This document shows, one piece after another, positions 48,118-59,764 of a DNA stretch of 64,000 nt (within the stretch, counting starts at the first letter, position 1; every line of letters starts with the position of its first letter). The notes under the pieces are model-generated. The model was not told where the DNA came from, did no database searches, and worked only from the letters and a program-made list of their open reading frames with translations. Source of the stretch: Gnetum montanum (taxonomy: Eukaryota; Streptophyta; Gnetopsida; Gnetales; Gnetaceae); contig MNCI01008287.1 of the NCBI GenBank assembly GCA_015680685.1, positions 124,474-188,473 of the forward strand, read 5' to 3'. Both the position numbers and the translations under genes were made by a program.

Positions 48118-48676
48118 TGCCCTCATTCTCAAATGATGCTATTGCATAACAAAGATGGTGTCTTTTCATAACACGGGTTATTGTTAACAAGTCTTATTGT
48201 TATCGTAACAAAACCTGAAACCGAATGTTGTAATAACAAACATGTCTTTTAAAGGTAATCTTTGGGGATTTGACCTAAGGCATTTATACCCAAAGTTAGT
48301 GGTCGTGCCAACATAGAGTGGCAAAGCTGGTATAGGCAAGTCACGGGAGTTGGGTGAAGTGGCATAGGAAGTGGACTAACCATCCCTTCTAGCTAGGTTA
48401 TTGGCTTAACTATGGTGGCAATGTTGGATTGCCTATATGGGATAGATGCCAAAAGAAAAAAACCCCAAGGAACACTATTAGAACACGATTCGAATACGCT
48501 ATTCCATATTAATAAAGTATTCTTTTCTTTCTCTTTTTGCATTTTTCTTATTATTTCATTTATACATAATGTTGAATATCACATATATTTTGCATTTGGT
48601 ATATTTTCTTCATACACATAACGTCTAATATATCGTATATTTGACATTTGCCATGACATCCAAGGATGGAATGTCA
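48118..48676 (+). mobile_element. 5' LTR of element D
   Basis: TGCCCTCATTC to GGAATGTCA, 559 bp, followed by a Met-type primer-like site TGGTATCGAAGTAAACC at 48680. It aligns over its length with 61737-62303, by eye at about four positions in five. Confidence 0.75.
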
Positions 48677-48834
48677 TAATTGGTATCGAAGTAAACCACG
48701 ACCCAAGGCCATTCAAAACCACAAGCTGACTACAACATGAACATGATGATGAACCTTAAAGCCATTGATCATCATCGCATGCACCATATGTCTATGATGT
48801 AAGTCAAAAGATACCTTTTCATTGATTTCTTGAA

Positions 48835-49879
48835 TGATGAGACCTGAATTGCTCATAGTGCTGGCGGCCGCGTTAAGGCACCCATGTTAAGGCACCCACG
48901 ATAAGGCACCCACGTTGTATCATGGGTCGCGTTGTATCATGGGCCGCGATATCGCGTATGCGATGTATCATGGGCCGCGATATCGCAGTCAGCCGCAATT
49001 TCTATAAATAAGAGGCGGCTCTCCCTCATTTCAATCCCAGTTTTAGTGTAGCGAAGCTCTGGCAGTTTGATCTCTCCAGAGTTAGATTTTTTCCCGTGTC
49101 TGCCCGCAGTGTGGTGAATGTGATTGTACGGTGTCTTTCTTTATTCGAGTGTGCCGTACTTGGACATGCACATGACCGACAATAAAGATCGAGATTACTT
49201 CATCATTGCAGCATTCACTTAGTTTATTTATTGTTATTTATTTCATGTTATTTATTGTTTTCATAGCGCGGTGTGAGTACAACTCAGCTACGAGCATCTA
49301 CGGGTGTGTACGGCTAGTTAAGGAATCGGTTACTCATCACGATTAGTCTCTCACCCTTAAACTCCTAGAAGCAGAACGAGTACGACTTGATTACGAGTAT
49401 TTAAGTGTGACTGCTTGGTAGCCCAGTGGTGTAGCTAGGGGGATCTACGATTGGTAACCCAGTGGTGTATTTGGGTGCGCTTGGTAATCCCAGTGGCGTA
49501 CCTAGGCCTATGCTTGGTAGTCCCAGTGGTAGTCGTGCACGAGGTCCAAGGTGTGTACGGTTGATCAAGGAATCGGTTGCTCGTCGCACTTAGGCTAGAT
49601 TAGATTTTCTTACCTTTTTCCCTCATAGCTTAGATTTAGTTAAATATTATTTTCCACTGCCATCAGGAGTAGCATTAGATTTAGGAACACATCATACACC
49701 TCATCTAGACTAAACCATACGTGACATATGCAAAACTAGTTTAGATGGGAAGACAGCGAACTGCAACCTAAGGCTAACTATCTAGATACCACAACTAGTC
49801 CATTTGCGGAGTTCGACCGGATCGCGCGTGCGACACTCATTTCGTATGGTTGAGTGTAGGGGTACCTCGCCACTCATCA
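48835..49879 (+). mobile_element. Solo LTR of the A/B/C gypsy family
   Basis: TGATGAG to GGGGTACCTCGCCACTCATCA, 1045 bp, without adjoining primer site or internal sequence. Flanks are ttgaa and atgaa, a target duplication with one mismatch. U3 has tandem GTTAAGGCACCCAT-type and GGGCCGCGATATCGC units (48872-48990), a TATA box at 49003-49010, and AATAAAGATCGAG. U5 has four TTGGTARYCCCAGTGG-like units. Confidence 0.85.
49415..49545 (+). repeat. U5 tandem TTGGTAxxCCAGTGG units in the solo LTR
   Basis: Four units begin near 49415, 49451, 49478 and 49514, each reading close to TTGGTAACCCAGTGGTGTA. Other LTRs of the family have two of them with a wider gap, so the motif has multiplied here. Confidence 0.75.
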
Positions 49880-52349
49880 ATGAATAATGGATCAAGCATC
49901 TAGATCCCATAAACTAAAAAAATTCATTCATGGATATCATTAACTGATGAAGATCTAATCACACCTCATCAAGATTCATCAATTATAATAATTATAAGAG
50001 ATATTGGTAAAACAATGATACATTGGTCCAAGTAACTCTTACCCATCTTACTATTATAATTATTAATTGATTAGGGTCATTGTTAAATTTCTTTTAAGAA
50101 AATTAATAACTATGACATGAATTGACCTTGTTTTGTTGAAATCCACTATCCAAGTAATCTAGAAGATTTCAAGTTACCATATGTTAGCCTAGAAATGTCA
50201 GTTCAAAAAAATAGACTAGTTTGGTCCTTTTAATTCCTAAAAAATAAACTTCATTTTTGAACCCTAAGATTATATCCAACGTGTAGTACTCATTGAGACA
50301 GTTCTAATGGTATAAATTTCATCTCGATCAAACTTACAATTTGGGAGATATTGATGTTTAAATTTTTTCATTTTGCATGCATTAAATAATATTAAATTAT
50401 TATATTATTATTTAAAAAAAATTAAGTGGGAGGTTGTGGGTTCAAACCCCAACGCCTCGACTTTAAAAATCCATTTTAAATATAAAAAATGAATAAAAAA
50501 GAATTTAAAAAACTAAATAATATATTAATAAATTTAAAAATAAAGTAAATAAAAACAAAAACAAAAAAATTTGCTTAGTGGCCTTGGCCCTAACCACTAG
50601 GGTTAGGGCCTGTGGCCACTCTGTGCTACCCTGGCTTGCCTACCAGGGCCACATGGCCTGCTACCTCATCGCTGTCACTCCTATCATGCTACTACCCACC
50701 TCCATGTGCTGCCAAAACCAAAACCCTTGCATCCTGCACCCTCTGCCATCGTCCACCATTTTGCTACCATGTCACTCCCATTGGACCCTTGTTGCTGCTC
50801 ACTACTAGTGCTAGAAACAAGCTAGAAGAGAAAATAAACAATGCCCAATCCTTCTTTGTCGACCTCCCATGTGCACATCACTGCCTTCCCTGCCACCAAT
50901 CATCCCCTCTCCTAGCATTATCAATCATAACCTCTTTTGGTAGGATGCACCATGGTCAGCCCTATTCGATAGTGTGCATTGATCGCATAGGCCTGTGAAG
51001 GGCCATGCGAACCTAGAGACAGGCCACGCATGCCCAATGATAGGTCATGCGAACCCAATGATGGGCCCTGCATGCCCAGTGATGAGTCGTGCGAACCTAG
51101 TGACGAGCCACATGGGCCCTAAATAGGGTCACGCAAGCTTGAGGAAGGGATGTGAAGACCCTAAAATGGGCCATGAAAGTCCTAGGAAGGCCTTAAAAAT
51201 AGCCACACTGTCCACCATGCACCAACCTCTCACCATCGTGGCTACACACACCATCTTGCCACCTTGTTGCCTAGTTGTTGTGCCCATCACCACCATGCCT
51301 AGCCATTGATGTTGTCCAATAGCCACCTAGGCCACAATCGGTGCACCACCATGACTATTTTTGCCATCAGTACTAAATGGCAAACTTTCCATGACACAAT
51401 AGAAAATTTTGAATTGCCGTCAACCAATGAAAAAGTTGAAATTCCCATCAATTAATGGAAAATTTAAAATTTCATCTTCAAACTGTGAATTTAAATTAAG
51501 AACATACAAAAATAATTTTTGAATTTGAATTTGACACCTTAATAATAACAAGAATAAACATTTCGTAATTAAGCATGCTTGTTTTGGAGTAGAACTAGGA
51601 TGGGTGACCTCTTGGAAAGTCTTATTTTTCACACCAAATGCCTTCAACCTCAGAAGCCATATTTTTTATCTCGAAAGCCTTTTTTGATAAACAAAGAGTT
51701 GTTTCATATAAATTTCAATCTTCTAGACACAATGGTAAAGTCAAATCTGTCCTAGGGAATCCCAAAAATTAGTTTGTACCCCTTGCTCGATATGGTGCTT
51801 GGAGACCCTCAAAGTTTATTTTTACCATACGTTGAGCATACAATGTCCATTTTCAACATATGAATAGTCATTTCCAACATTTTCACCTTTTTGAACTTAA
51901 TGGTGAGGTCAGGGGTACCCAATAATTCAATGATATCATGAAACTGTACCTTAAAATTGATAATATAGGGATAACTAATTGTGCCTTGTTGAGACTAATG
52001 AATTTAATGTTTTTGGGACCTTAAGATCACTATGGCATGTCATTTGTTACACTGTTGAAGTTAGTGTCTTAAAGGGGGTAGAAAGACCTTTAATAATTAG
52101 ATAATGCGCTTAATATTACTAAAATTAGATAATGTTGTTAAATATTACTAAAATTAGTTGAAGAATGTATTAGTATCAGTTGACTATTAGTCAATGAATC
52201 AGTCGATGTATTAGTTGAAGAATCAATTGATGAAACAAAATGGTTTTCAACGATGAGAAAGAGGTATATTAATTCATTTTGCAATCAATCATGTGGTAGA
52301 ACTACATGAAAACTCAAAATCTCATCTCCACAAAATGTATGATACCCAT
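49880..52349. other. Interior of element D or unassigned, with low-complexity DNA
   Basis: No gene recognised. Includes a B-box-like GGGTTCAAACCCC at 50442 (possible SINE remnant), a 10-bp inverted repeat GGCCCTAACC/GGTTAGGGCC at 50586-50610, a GC-richer stretch 50570-51370 and the 21-bp repeat array 51000-51209. Confidence 0.45.
51000..51209. repeat. 21-bp minisatellite, nine to ten units
   Basis: Consecutive 21-bp units start at 51000, 51021, 51042, 51063, 51084, 51105, 51126, 51147, 51168 and weakly 51189. The consensus is close to GGGCCATGCGAACCCAATGAT. Later units are more diverged. A 21-bp step equals seven codons, but no long open frame crosses the array intact. Confidence 0.85.
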
Positions 52350-53291
52350 TAATGAGCAGCGAGGTACCTCTATGTCCAATCATAGGAATCATAAGCATTC
52401 ACACATGATCTAGTTGAATTCCACGGACTTTATCATTTTCAGTGCACTAGCCCTTTAGGAAGTGAATTTAGCCTTAAGGTTAATCGTTGTCCTCCCAATT
52501 ATACTTGTGATGTACGTTGGTATGGTTAAGTGTAATTGAGGCATCCGATTTTTATCATTTTGTATTTTATATTTTGGTGCTTGAAATGTAGACAAAATGA
52601 GTTTAATTAACTAATCTAAATTAACTAATTAACTAACATTTAACTAACCCTAACATAAGTATTCATTTCCACTTTCTATACACATCATGAACCCACATAT
52701 CCACTACTGGGTGACCAAATGCTACGCTACTTGGCATACCAAGTGATAATGTTGTTGAGATTACCAAGCAAATACGTGTTACGCTCGAAGCGATCGTAGT
52801 TATGTGTGTAATCTAGCTTGCTTAATTGTCTCATTAACATAATAACTAGAAAATATTTGATAACTAATTGAAAATATTTAATAAATAATTGAAAATATTA
52901 AATGCATAAATAAAATAGCTAATCCATCCAAAGTGCTACAAGGTTTATCAGAAAGCTCATCTTTATTGCCACACACACTATCGTGCTTAGGTATAACAAT
53001 GCTCGAATAAAGATCCATATACTCAATGACTCATGTTGTGGGTGCTTAGGGAAAAAATTTCTAACTTTCAAATGGAAAAAATGCAGAGCTTTGCTACTAC
53101 TCAAATCTAGACTCCTCATGAATGTGGTTGGTAGGCACATATTTATAGGCAATGGATAGACACTACATTGACGAGGCCTTGTCAATGTAGGTTGAGATGC
53201 ATTGACAAGGTCTCATGGATGAGGCCTCATTGACACAGTCGACTGCATTGACGAGGCCTCGTTGACACAGCCAACTAATGATGACTCATCA
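52350..53291 (-). mobile_element. 3' LTR of element C
   Basis: 942 bp in plus view from TAATGAGCAGCGAGG to GATGACTCATCA. The polypurine tract GTTGTGGGGGTA lies next to it on the inside (53292-53305). U3 carries one 80-bp GAGGCCTC repeat unit plus a partial one; the 5' LTR has one more unit, which explains the 81-bp length difference. Confidence 0.9.
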
Positions 53292-53540
53292 TACCCCCAC
53301 AACTAAATAAAAACTCATCCTTGAGTTCTTTTACAAAATTGGGAAGGTATGGGATTATTAATTAACTTTTCTTTTAACAAAAAAAACTTGACCAACTTGA
53401 AAAAAAATGGAGTACCTGAGTGCATGGATCAACACATTACAAAAATGGTGGTGTTCAGGACACAAAATTGAACACCATGACACAACTCTTCAAAAATTGG
53501 ACAACACATTCCTTGATGATGTGAAGCTTGTTGGAGAAGA

Positions 53541-55140
53541 TCAAATAGTCCTAGGCGGTGGTGGTTCCTGAGGATCCAAGGGACCTTCACTGGCTTTATG
53601 CACTAGTAGTGGTTGAGGTAGCTTTGGTTGCCCTGTTGCTACAGTAACTTCAGGTGGAAGGTGAAAAACATCTAGCAGTGTTTTCATTTTCTCCTCCTTA
53701 CTCTTGGGATCATGCACCATCCACGCAGCTTCCTCAATGTGGGTTGGAATGAACACATCCCAAGGACATGGGATCATTGGAAACAACTCCTTGACATTAA
53801 CAAACCAGGCAACAAACTGTTTGTGTTCAATGTCAAATGCTTGCATTATGTTCTTCAGCTTCTGGTAGTCATTTGTCCATCTGGCTAGGTCCTCGGTGAT
53901 GGATCACTAATTTGTGAATCACCCTTTGAGGACTTTGAGTTTAGCGTTAGTAGTATCAAGCTTTTGCTTGGTGTCCTTATGGTGTTTGAACTCGGCCTCA
54001 TATAGTAGATATGAGCTAGCTACCTATTTCTCCAATTTTGATTATGGCCATCCAACTGTCAGCATTGCCAGGTTTGTGTAATGGAGATTGGCCAACTCCA
54101 TATACTCTATCATTTCTTTGATCTGCAACTCCTTCAAGAGGATCTCTACTTTGTTTTAGGCATCAATCCCATCAAGGATGGGCTGCCACATCTCTCTTCC
54201 TTGCTGGAGTTGTTGGAGGGCTTCATTTACTTTAGCCTTTGCCATCTAGATTTCTCTTTCATTAATTTCCTTTTGCAAACCAACCTGGTTCCTGTAGTGA
54301 ATTTTCACTCTTTCAAACTTGAGAGCTTCGTTCTTCAAGGAAGCGATTTCAATGGCAGACTTTTGTTGCAAGGTGCATACCTCCTTCATTAATAGATTTT
54401 GGTTCTCTATGGCCAATTTTCTTAGTTTAGTGTTGACTCTAGCAAGTTTCTCCTATTGTTGATGAATGAATTCTTGCATTTGATCTCTTTGAGCATCAAC
54501 ATTTTACATGCGATGATTTTGCATGGTCAATGCTTCATTTTCTTGGTGCATCTAATTCAAGTCCTTTTTAATTAAGTGTGTTTTAACTTCTACCATGGAC
54601 TGTTTGAAGATGGCCATTATTGTTTTCTCCTCAGCTTTTTGAAATTGTTTCTAAAGCTATTTGATAGCTTCATCTTTTGTCGTTGTCGGTCCAAGGATTG
54701 CTTGTTCTACAAGTTGGGCATGAAGTTCAACAACCTCCACGACCAAGCACTGATTTTGCTCTTAGGTTGCTTCTAGTTGCCTCTCCAAAATGATGCATCT
54801 ACCCCTTGCATTCAACAGCTCCAACTAGGTTGTAGTGATGTTCTCCAAAAGATCAAAGATATCCAAAGTCAGTTGTCTGGTTCCTACTAATTGTTCCAAT
54901 AGTTGTTCATGTTGTGCTGCATTCAATTTTCCACTAACCATGCCTATGGAAGTCTACACATCTTGGAGTGTAGACACATTTGGTATAGACACTACAAGTG
55001 CATTTAGTACTTTAGCTACATGGTCAGCTACCACTTCTGCTACTATCTCCTGCCCTTGGTGCAGATAAGGAGTACTGAGCAGTTTACACAATGGGAAATA
55101 CAAAATATAAGATTGTAGCAATGTCAAAGGTAAGGAACCT
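53541..55140 (-). pseudogene. Long coiled-coil reading frame carried by element C
   Basis: A single minus-strand frame of about 530 codons, interrupted by some 15 stops but apparently no frameshift, lies between the 3' region of pol and the 3' LTR. Words in order: HQGQEIVAEVVADHVAKVL, AAQHEQLLEQLVGTRQLTL, KEVCTLQQKSAIEIASLKNE, EALQQLQQGREMWQPILDGI, DTTNAKLKVLKG, then an open C-terminal 101 codons with FVNVKELFPMIPCPWDVF, a DPKSKEEKMKTLLDVF segment and a Pro-rich end at 53541. Heptad-like hydrophobic spacing and rich Glu/Gln/Lys suggest a long coiled coil. I recognise no family. Most stops are TAG/TAA/TGA where CAG, CAA or TGG would fit. It may be a spliced 3' ORF: CTGCTCAG near 55085 looks like an acceptor. 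Confidence 0.7.
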
Positions 55141-56570
55141 TAACTAATCAAGCCAAAAGCTATGCAAGCGGGTCTTCCCCATAGTAGGCTCATGCCCTTT
55201 TTGCCCTTGCCTAACCTCAACTAAGGGATCTATGGGCCCCATAGTCAATTTAAAGATCATGACAAGTTAAGGACCAACCCAAAAGAATACACTCAAGAAT
55301 CCTAATACGTCAGACTAAGACATAGAGCCTAACATAGGACCTGGCAGTGAGGTGAGTTATGGTAGCATGGATGGATGATAGAGAAGGTGGAATGGAGTTC
55401 CAAATTAAGGTCATAAGAAGTCCCTTGTGGAATTGTGGTAAAATGACCCAAGAAGTTACATCCTTAGTCCAGAACAAAGCCATCCACTTTCAATGACTTC
55501 ACATTGTGACTCTAAGACCAATCCACCCACTCGAGACACAAGAGTGTCCCCGCAAGACAACCACCATTCCACAAAGAGGAGAGATAAGTAGGAAGTGAGA
55601 GAGAGAGGGCCTAGTTAGAGGAGACCTTTAGGCACAGGTGTATGTCTTTTGAGTCCCATAACCAATGCTTGTAGCCATTTTATTTGTCCAAGGGGTGTGC
55701 TTTGAATTTCCATTATTTTTTTTATGAAATGGGAACCACACCATGCAAGGACTTATTCATGTCAAAGGGGTGTGCTTTGAATTTCCATCATTTGTTTGTT
55801 TGTTTTAAATGATGGGAACCACACCATGCAATGACGTTATTTATCTTCCTATCATTGGGTGGTATGAAATGGTAAGAAGTCTGCGAAAAAACACTCAAAC
55901 ACTCAAGCAAGAAGAAAAGTACAAAGAGTATTGAGTTCCCTTGAAGTCACACCCTTTACCAACCTTTGGATCCTTCCTAAGTCTAGAACTACCAAGGTCG
56001 CTAATGATTAAAAGTTTCTTTAATGAAAAAGGGACCTCAATTTCTCAAAACAAGGAAAACCATAGAGTTATTTGGATGGGTGGATGATGTGGACTCACTG
56101 CCTATCCCATGAAAAATAAACCATGTCAAAGTCATCAAACATCAAAATTCAAAAATAGAAACCAGACATCGATAATCACACATTAAGCACAAACCATCAT
56201 TAGTAAACAACAACAACAATATTGTGTCTTATGACAATAAAGTAGATTTATTAGCAAAAACGAGAAAATATCACACTTAATCAAAAGAAACACAAGAAAA
56301 AAAAAGTAAAATATATAAGAAAGTGTAAAATATTCAAGAAAATTTAAATGTACTAAGAATGGTATAAAATTAAAAAAATTTGAAAAGAAAAAATTTGTAA
56401 AATAAAAAATGTGAAAAATAAAAAGGGTAGAAAAACTGAGAGGCCATGGTAATGGTTAGCATGGATGGCCATCTCCCCCATGACTGAGTTGGAAGGAGGA
56501 TATCCAAAAAATGGAATGTGGGTGTCCATTAGGTGAGGTGGTATTTACACTTGCCAATCTTGGTTCTAGG
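55141..56570 (-). other. Element C 3' region after pol
   Basis: Non-coding; aligns with the same region of element A (9470-10800) in the same order, for example the GGGCATGAGCCTACT block (55190 and 10664) and the CACCATGCA block. A short local duplication lies at 55690-55830 (GGGGTGTGCTTTGAATTTCCAT twice). Confidence 0.6.
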
Positions 56571-57178
56571 AAAGGTTTAATTTGTTGGATATTGACCAAC
56601 TACTTTTTATTTGTGCTATCAGGTTTGTGAATTATCATGACCCCTTAGGAAAAGTTTTGATCAATTATATAAGGTCCCTTCCACAATGTTTGAAATTTAG
56701 CCTTTTGAGGTACATGTGTGGGGTTCTAGTAGAGGACCTTATGTCCTGGTTGAAATGTTACTTTCCTAATTCTAAGGTCATGGCATTGCTTGCTAAATGC
56801 CTTTCCCATGATGATGGGGAAGTCACTTTTGTAGTTGTTCACCTTGATTACCAGAAAATTAGTAGGATAGGACCACCCATAGACTATGGTCAAAATGTCC
56901 TCTACTAATCCCAAAGAGACCATAATCGACTAATTTTCTAATTCTAAATAGATGTTGCTCTTCTTAAGAGGTGGTAGGTTCCAGACTTTGTACATATCAT
57001 GGGAGATGAGGTTAACTCTAGAACCAAAGTCAAGAAGAGCCTTGCATGGCTCTTGTCTAGCAATCTGTAGAAAGATGAGTGGACTTCCTAGATCAAATAT
57101 TTTTGTAGGAAGGTTGCCAGCCTTGATCCAGTCAGAAACAACATGAGTTAGCATTATAGTGCAGATCCCAGGAAGCAC
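56571..57178 (-). pseudogene. Element C protease fused in frame to integrase C-terminus
   Basis: Protease begins THVVSDWIKAGNLPTKIFDL, has KALLDFGSRVNLIS (active-site Asp kept, Ser/Thr now Phe) and the flap FPIIMGKAF. It then continues without a frame break into SKQCHDLRIRKVTFQPGHK, the integrase tail, and WNPTHVP, ending near 56571. In element A these two points are about 3.1 kb apart. A stop and frameshift separate 57178-56930 from 56923-56726. Confidence 0.85.
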
Positions 57179-57239
57179 TTGGTTTGAAGGATGCTTGAAG
57201 GTATTTGATGCAGAGGATGAGGGTACTAGAGATATAGGG

Positions 57240-59610
57240 CGATTATCTAGAGTAGGATGTGAGGCCTGGAGAGGACTACTGAGCCAAAAGAAAAGTTATT
57301 TCCTTGATCGATTATCTGGATCACTTGGTTGAAAAATTGGTTGTGAGAGTACAACCCTTGTAGCATTTCGTTGCTATAGCTGTGGAGGAATTTCACCCTA
57401 CAAGAATAGATAAGGAGGTAACTGAGTTGAAGGTGGAGGTGTAGGTGTAGAGGGATGTGAAGGATGAGAAGGATACAAATATGGATTTTTCCCTCAAGTA
57501 GATGATGAATGTGTTCAGTGGTATTTTGGAGGGTAATAGTGATGCTAGAATGATGCATGACTTGCCAAGCTTCTAGGGGAGATGGGTTACTAAACATAGT
57601 ACCTGTATGGATTTTGTTGCCTATAAGGGTATTGCTACCTTGGCAGTGGCATTCCCCATGATTGTGGTTGGTACCACTATTGGTACTGTTCATAAGGTTG
57701 TGGAGGAGTTCCACTTGGGTAGTAAACTTGTTGTTGTTGGTGGAACGATCTTGGACTACCATGAGGTTAAGGCAATCATCTTGGAGCTTGTCTACGTGCT
57801 AGGTGAGGATTTAATGCATACACTCCACACTCGTGTAAGTGTGACATCACAAGGCAACATCCCTTTGGATGTTCATATTGATAGATGTAACATTCAATTT
57901 CATCATCAATGTCAGACTCCACAACTTCCTCTACTACAATAGCTTTGCCCTTACCTCTTTGGTAGGCACATTCAGCTTCTTTTCATTGTTTACAATTACG
58001 ATCACTACTTTGTTCTTTGGATTCTTCAACAATCTTCAAAGCAGTTTGAAACCTTTCATCCAAAGATTCCCATAACTTATCAACCTTGGCTAAAATGTAG
58101 AAACAAATTTTTGGATCAGCAAGTTCATTCTATTCACCACTTCATCAAGTGGTGACTCCTCCTTGTCACAAAATCAGACCTCTTGTTTTCTGATGGATGG
58201 ATCCCTATTATACTCTTCAACACTCTCCCTCTTTCGTAGCTCACCTTCTTCTTTTGCTACCTACTCAATTAGCCTTTGGATTTGACAAGCTCTTGGCATA
58301 CATCCCAAGGGTTCTTCTTGTTTCTACTCTAAGCCCATCTATGATGTGGTGAAGTTGTTCCCTTTGAGAGTAACCATGGCTAGGACATCTATGTAAGAGT
58401 GAATAATATTGACCCATGCTGGTATCCAAGGGTCCATGTGCTCCTTATTTCTAGCCTTGGATTTTCCTTCTCAGAGTAGACACTCTAGAGTACATTTGAT
58501 ATTTGTCATTGAATAGTTCTAACATGGTACTCCATCTTTAGATAGATTCTAATTCTAAGGACCGATACCAACTTTTAGCTTTCTTAATGACTATCCTTGG
58601 GAAAATCTTGAGTTTCTGCCACTTATTCTTAATGTTTTGTAAGGCACGGGCATCTTGAAAAGCTTGTAGATGTATTTGCGGATTAGAATTATATCTCCTG
58701 TCAAATCTTGGGATATTGTTCATATCTAGGTGCTTGATTCGACTACCTTCATATGCCTATTTGGAATTCTTACTGCCTCCACAATGTTAAGCATACTTCA
58801 AGTTGCTAGTAAAGCTTCATCATCATTGCTGTGTTGATGATGCCGATGAAGGTTTTAGCCACCCCTTCGGTTCTAGTAGCCTTCACAATCATTATTATTT
58901 CGTTAATCACCTTCATCATGGTTGTTTTGATGGCAGCTTTCATGAGAACTATTAGATGAAGAGGAATGTTCAGAATTAGATGAAGAGGATGAAGAGGAAG
59001 GTGGACCACCACTTCCATTGCGGTATCTACCATCACTCTTACACTTTTTACAATCTCCATCATTAGATCCCTTGTTATTGCGATGTTCACCCGAGTCCCT
59101 ACCTTGGCTATCACTCTTTCTTGAACTTGGTCTATGAATAGTTGATCACATAGTCAAGTTCACACCCTCACCATCAATAATAGGGGGTGGAGAATATTCA
59201 TGTTGAGAACCTTCCAAGGGAGGATCCTCATTGCCCTATTAATCTAGTAGGAACAAGAAACTACTGTAATGTTTCACCTTTATGGCTTCATGGAGTCTCT
59301 CCTGACGTTTATCCTACTTATGTTTTGTTTCAGTGGGATGATAGTTTCGAGTGTTGTATCCATCCACAACATACTCTTCATGAAGACCTGCTATGCCCAA
59401 CGTCTTAAGGGTTTTAAGTAGCATTTCAAGCATAGATCTATCAAAGGGCAAAATAACATTGCCCTCCATATCACGCCATTGCATCTGTTCATCCTGATGT
59501 AAGATGAAGGTGAAATTCGACATAAACTCATCTAGATGAGTGTATACCACCTTGCATTCCTGTGGGACCGTTGGTTTAGTATCTTCAGGCTTATGAGAAG
59601 AAGAAGACAT
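57240..59610 (-). pseudogene. Element C gag
   Basis: It starts at ATG 59610 (MSSSSHKPEDTK) with the conserved block VVYTHLDEFMSNFTFILHQD, then EQMQWRDMEGN. An acidic/Ser-rich and His/Arg-rich segment (59114-58806), the gag core (NNIPRFDRRYNSNPQIHLQA, 58723-58538) and a Pro/His/Tyr-rich linker (57762-57247) follow. Several stops and shifts; a zinc-knuckle-like cluster is expected near 57890-57850 but is degraded. Confidence 0.8.
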
Positions 59611-59745
59611 TTTGTAAAATAAAATGAAATTGTGAGCATGATTTTATATTTTATGTATAGTGGGAATGTTATTAACTTTCAAGTTCACACAATGATATTA
59701 GTGGTATCCACCTAGACCTAAATAGTGCACATTCCACAAACAAAG

Positions 59746-59763
59746 TCCTCGGCAATGGTGCCA
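59746..59763 (-). promoter_or_regulatory. Primer-binding site of element C
   Basis: TGGCACCATTGCCGAGGA on the minus strand, one base from the LTR. It resembles the TGGCGCCGTTGCCGGGGA type common in plant Athila/Tat elements. Confidence 0.8.
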
Positions 59764-59764
59764 A

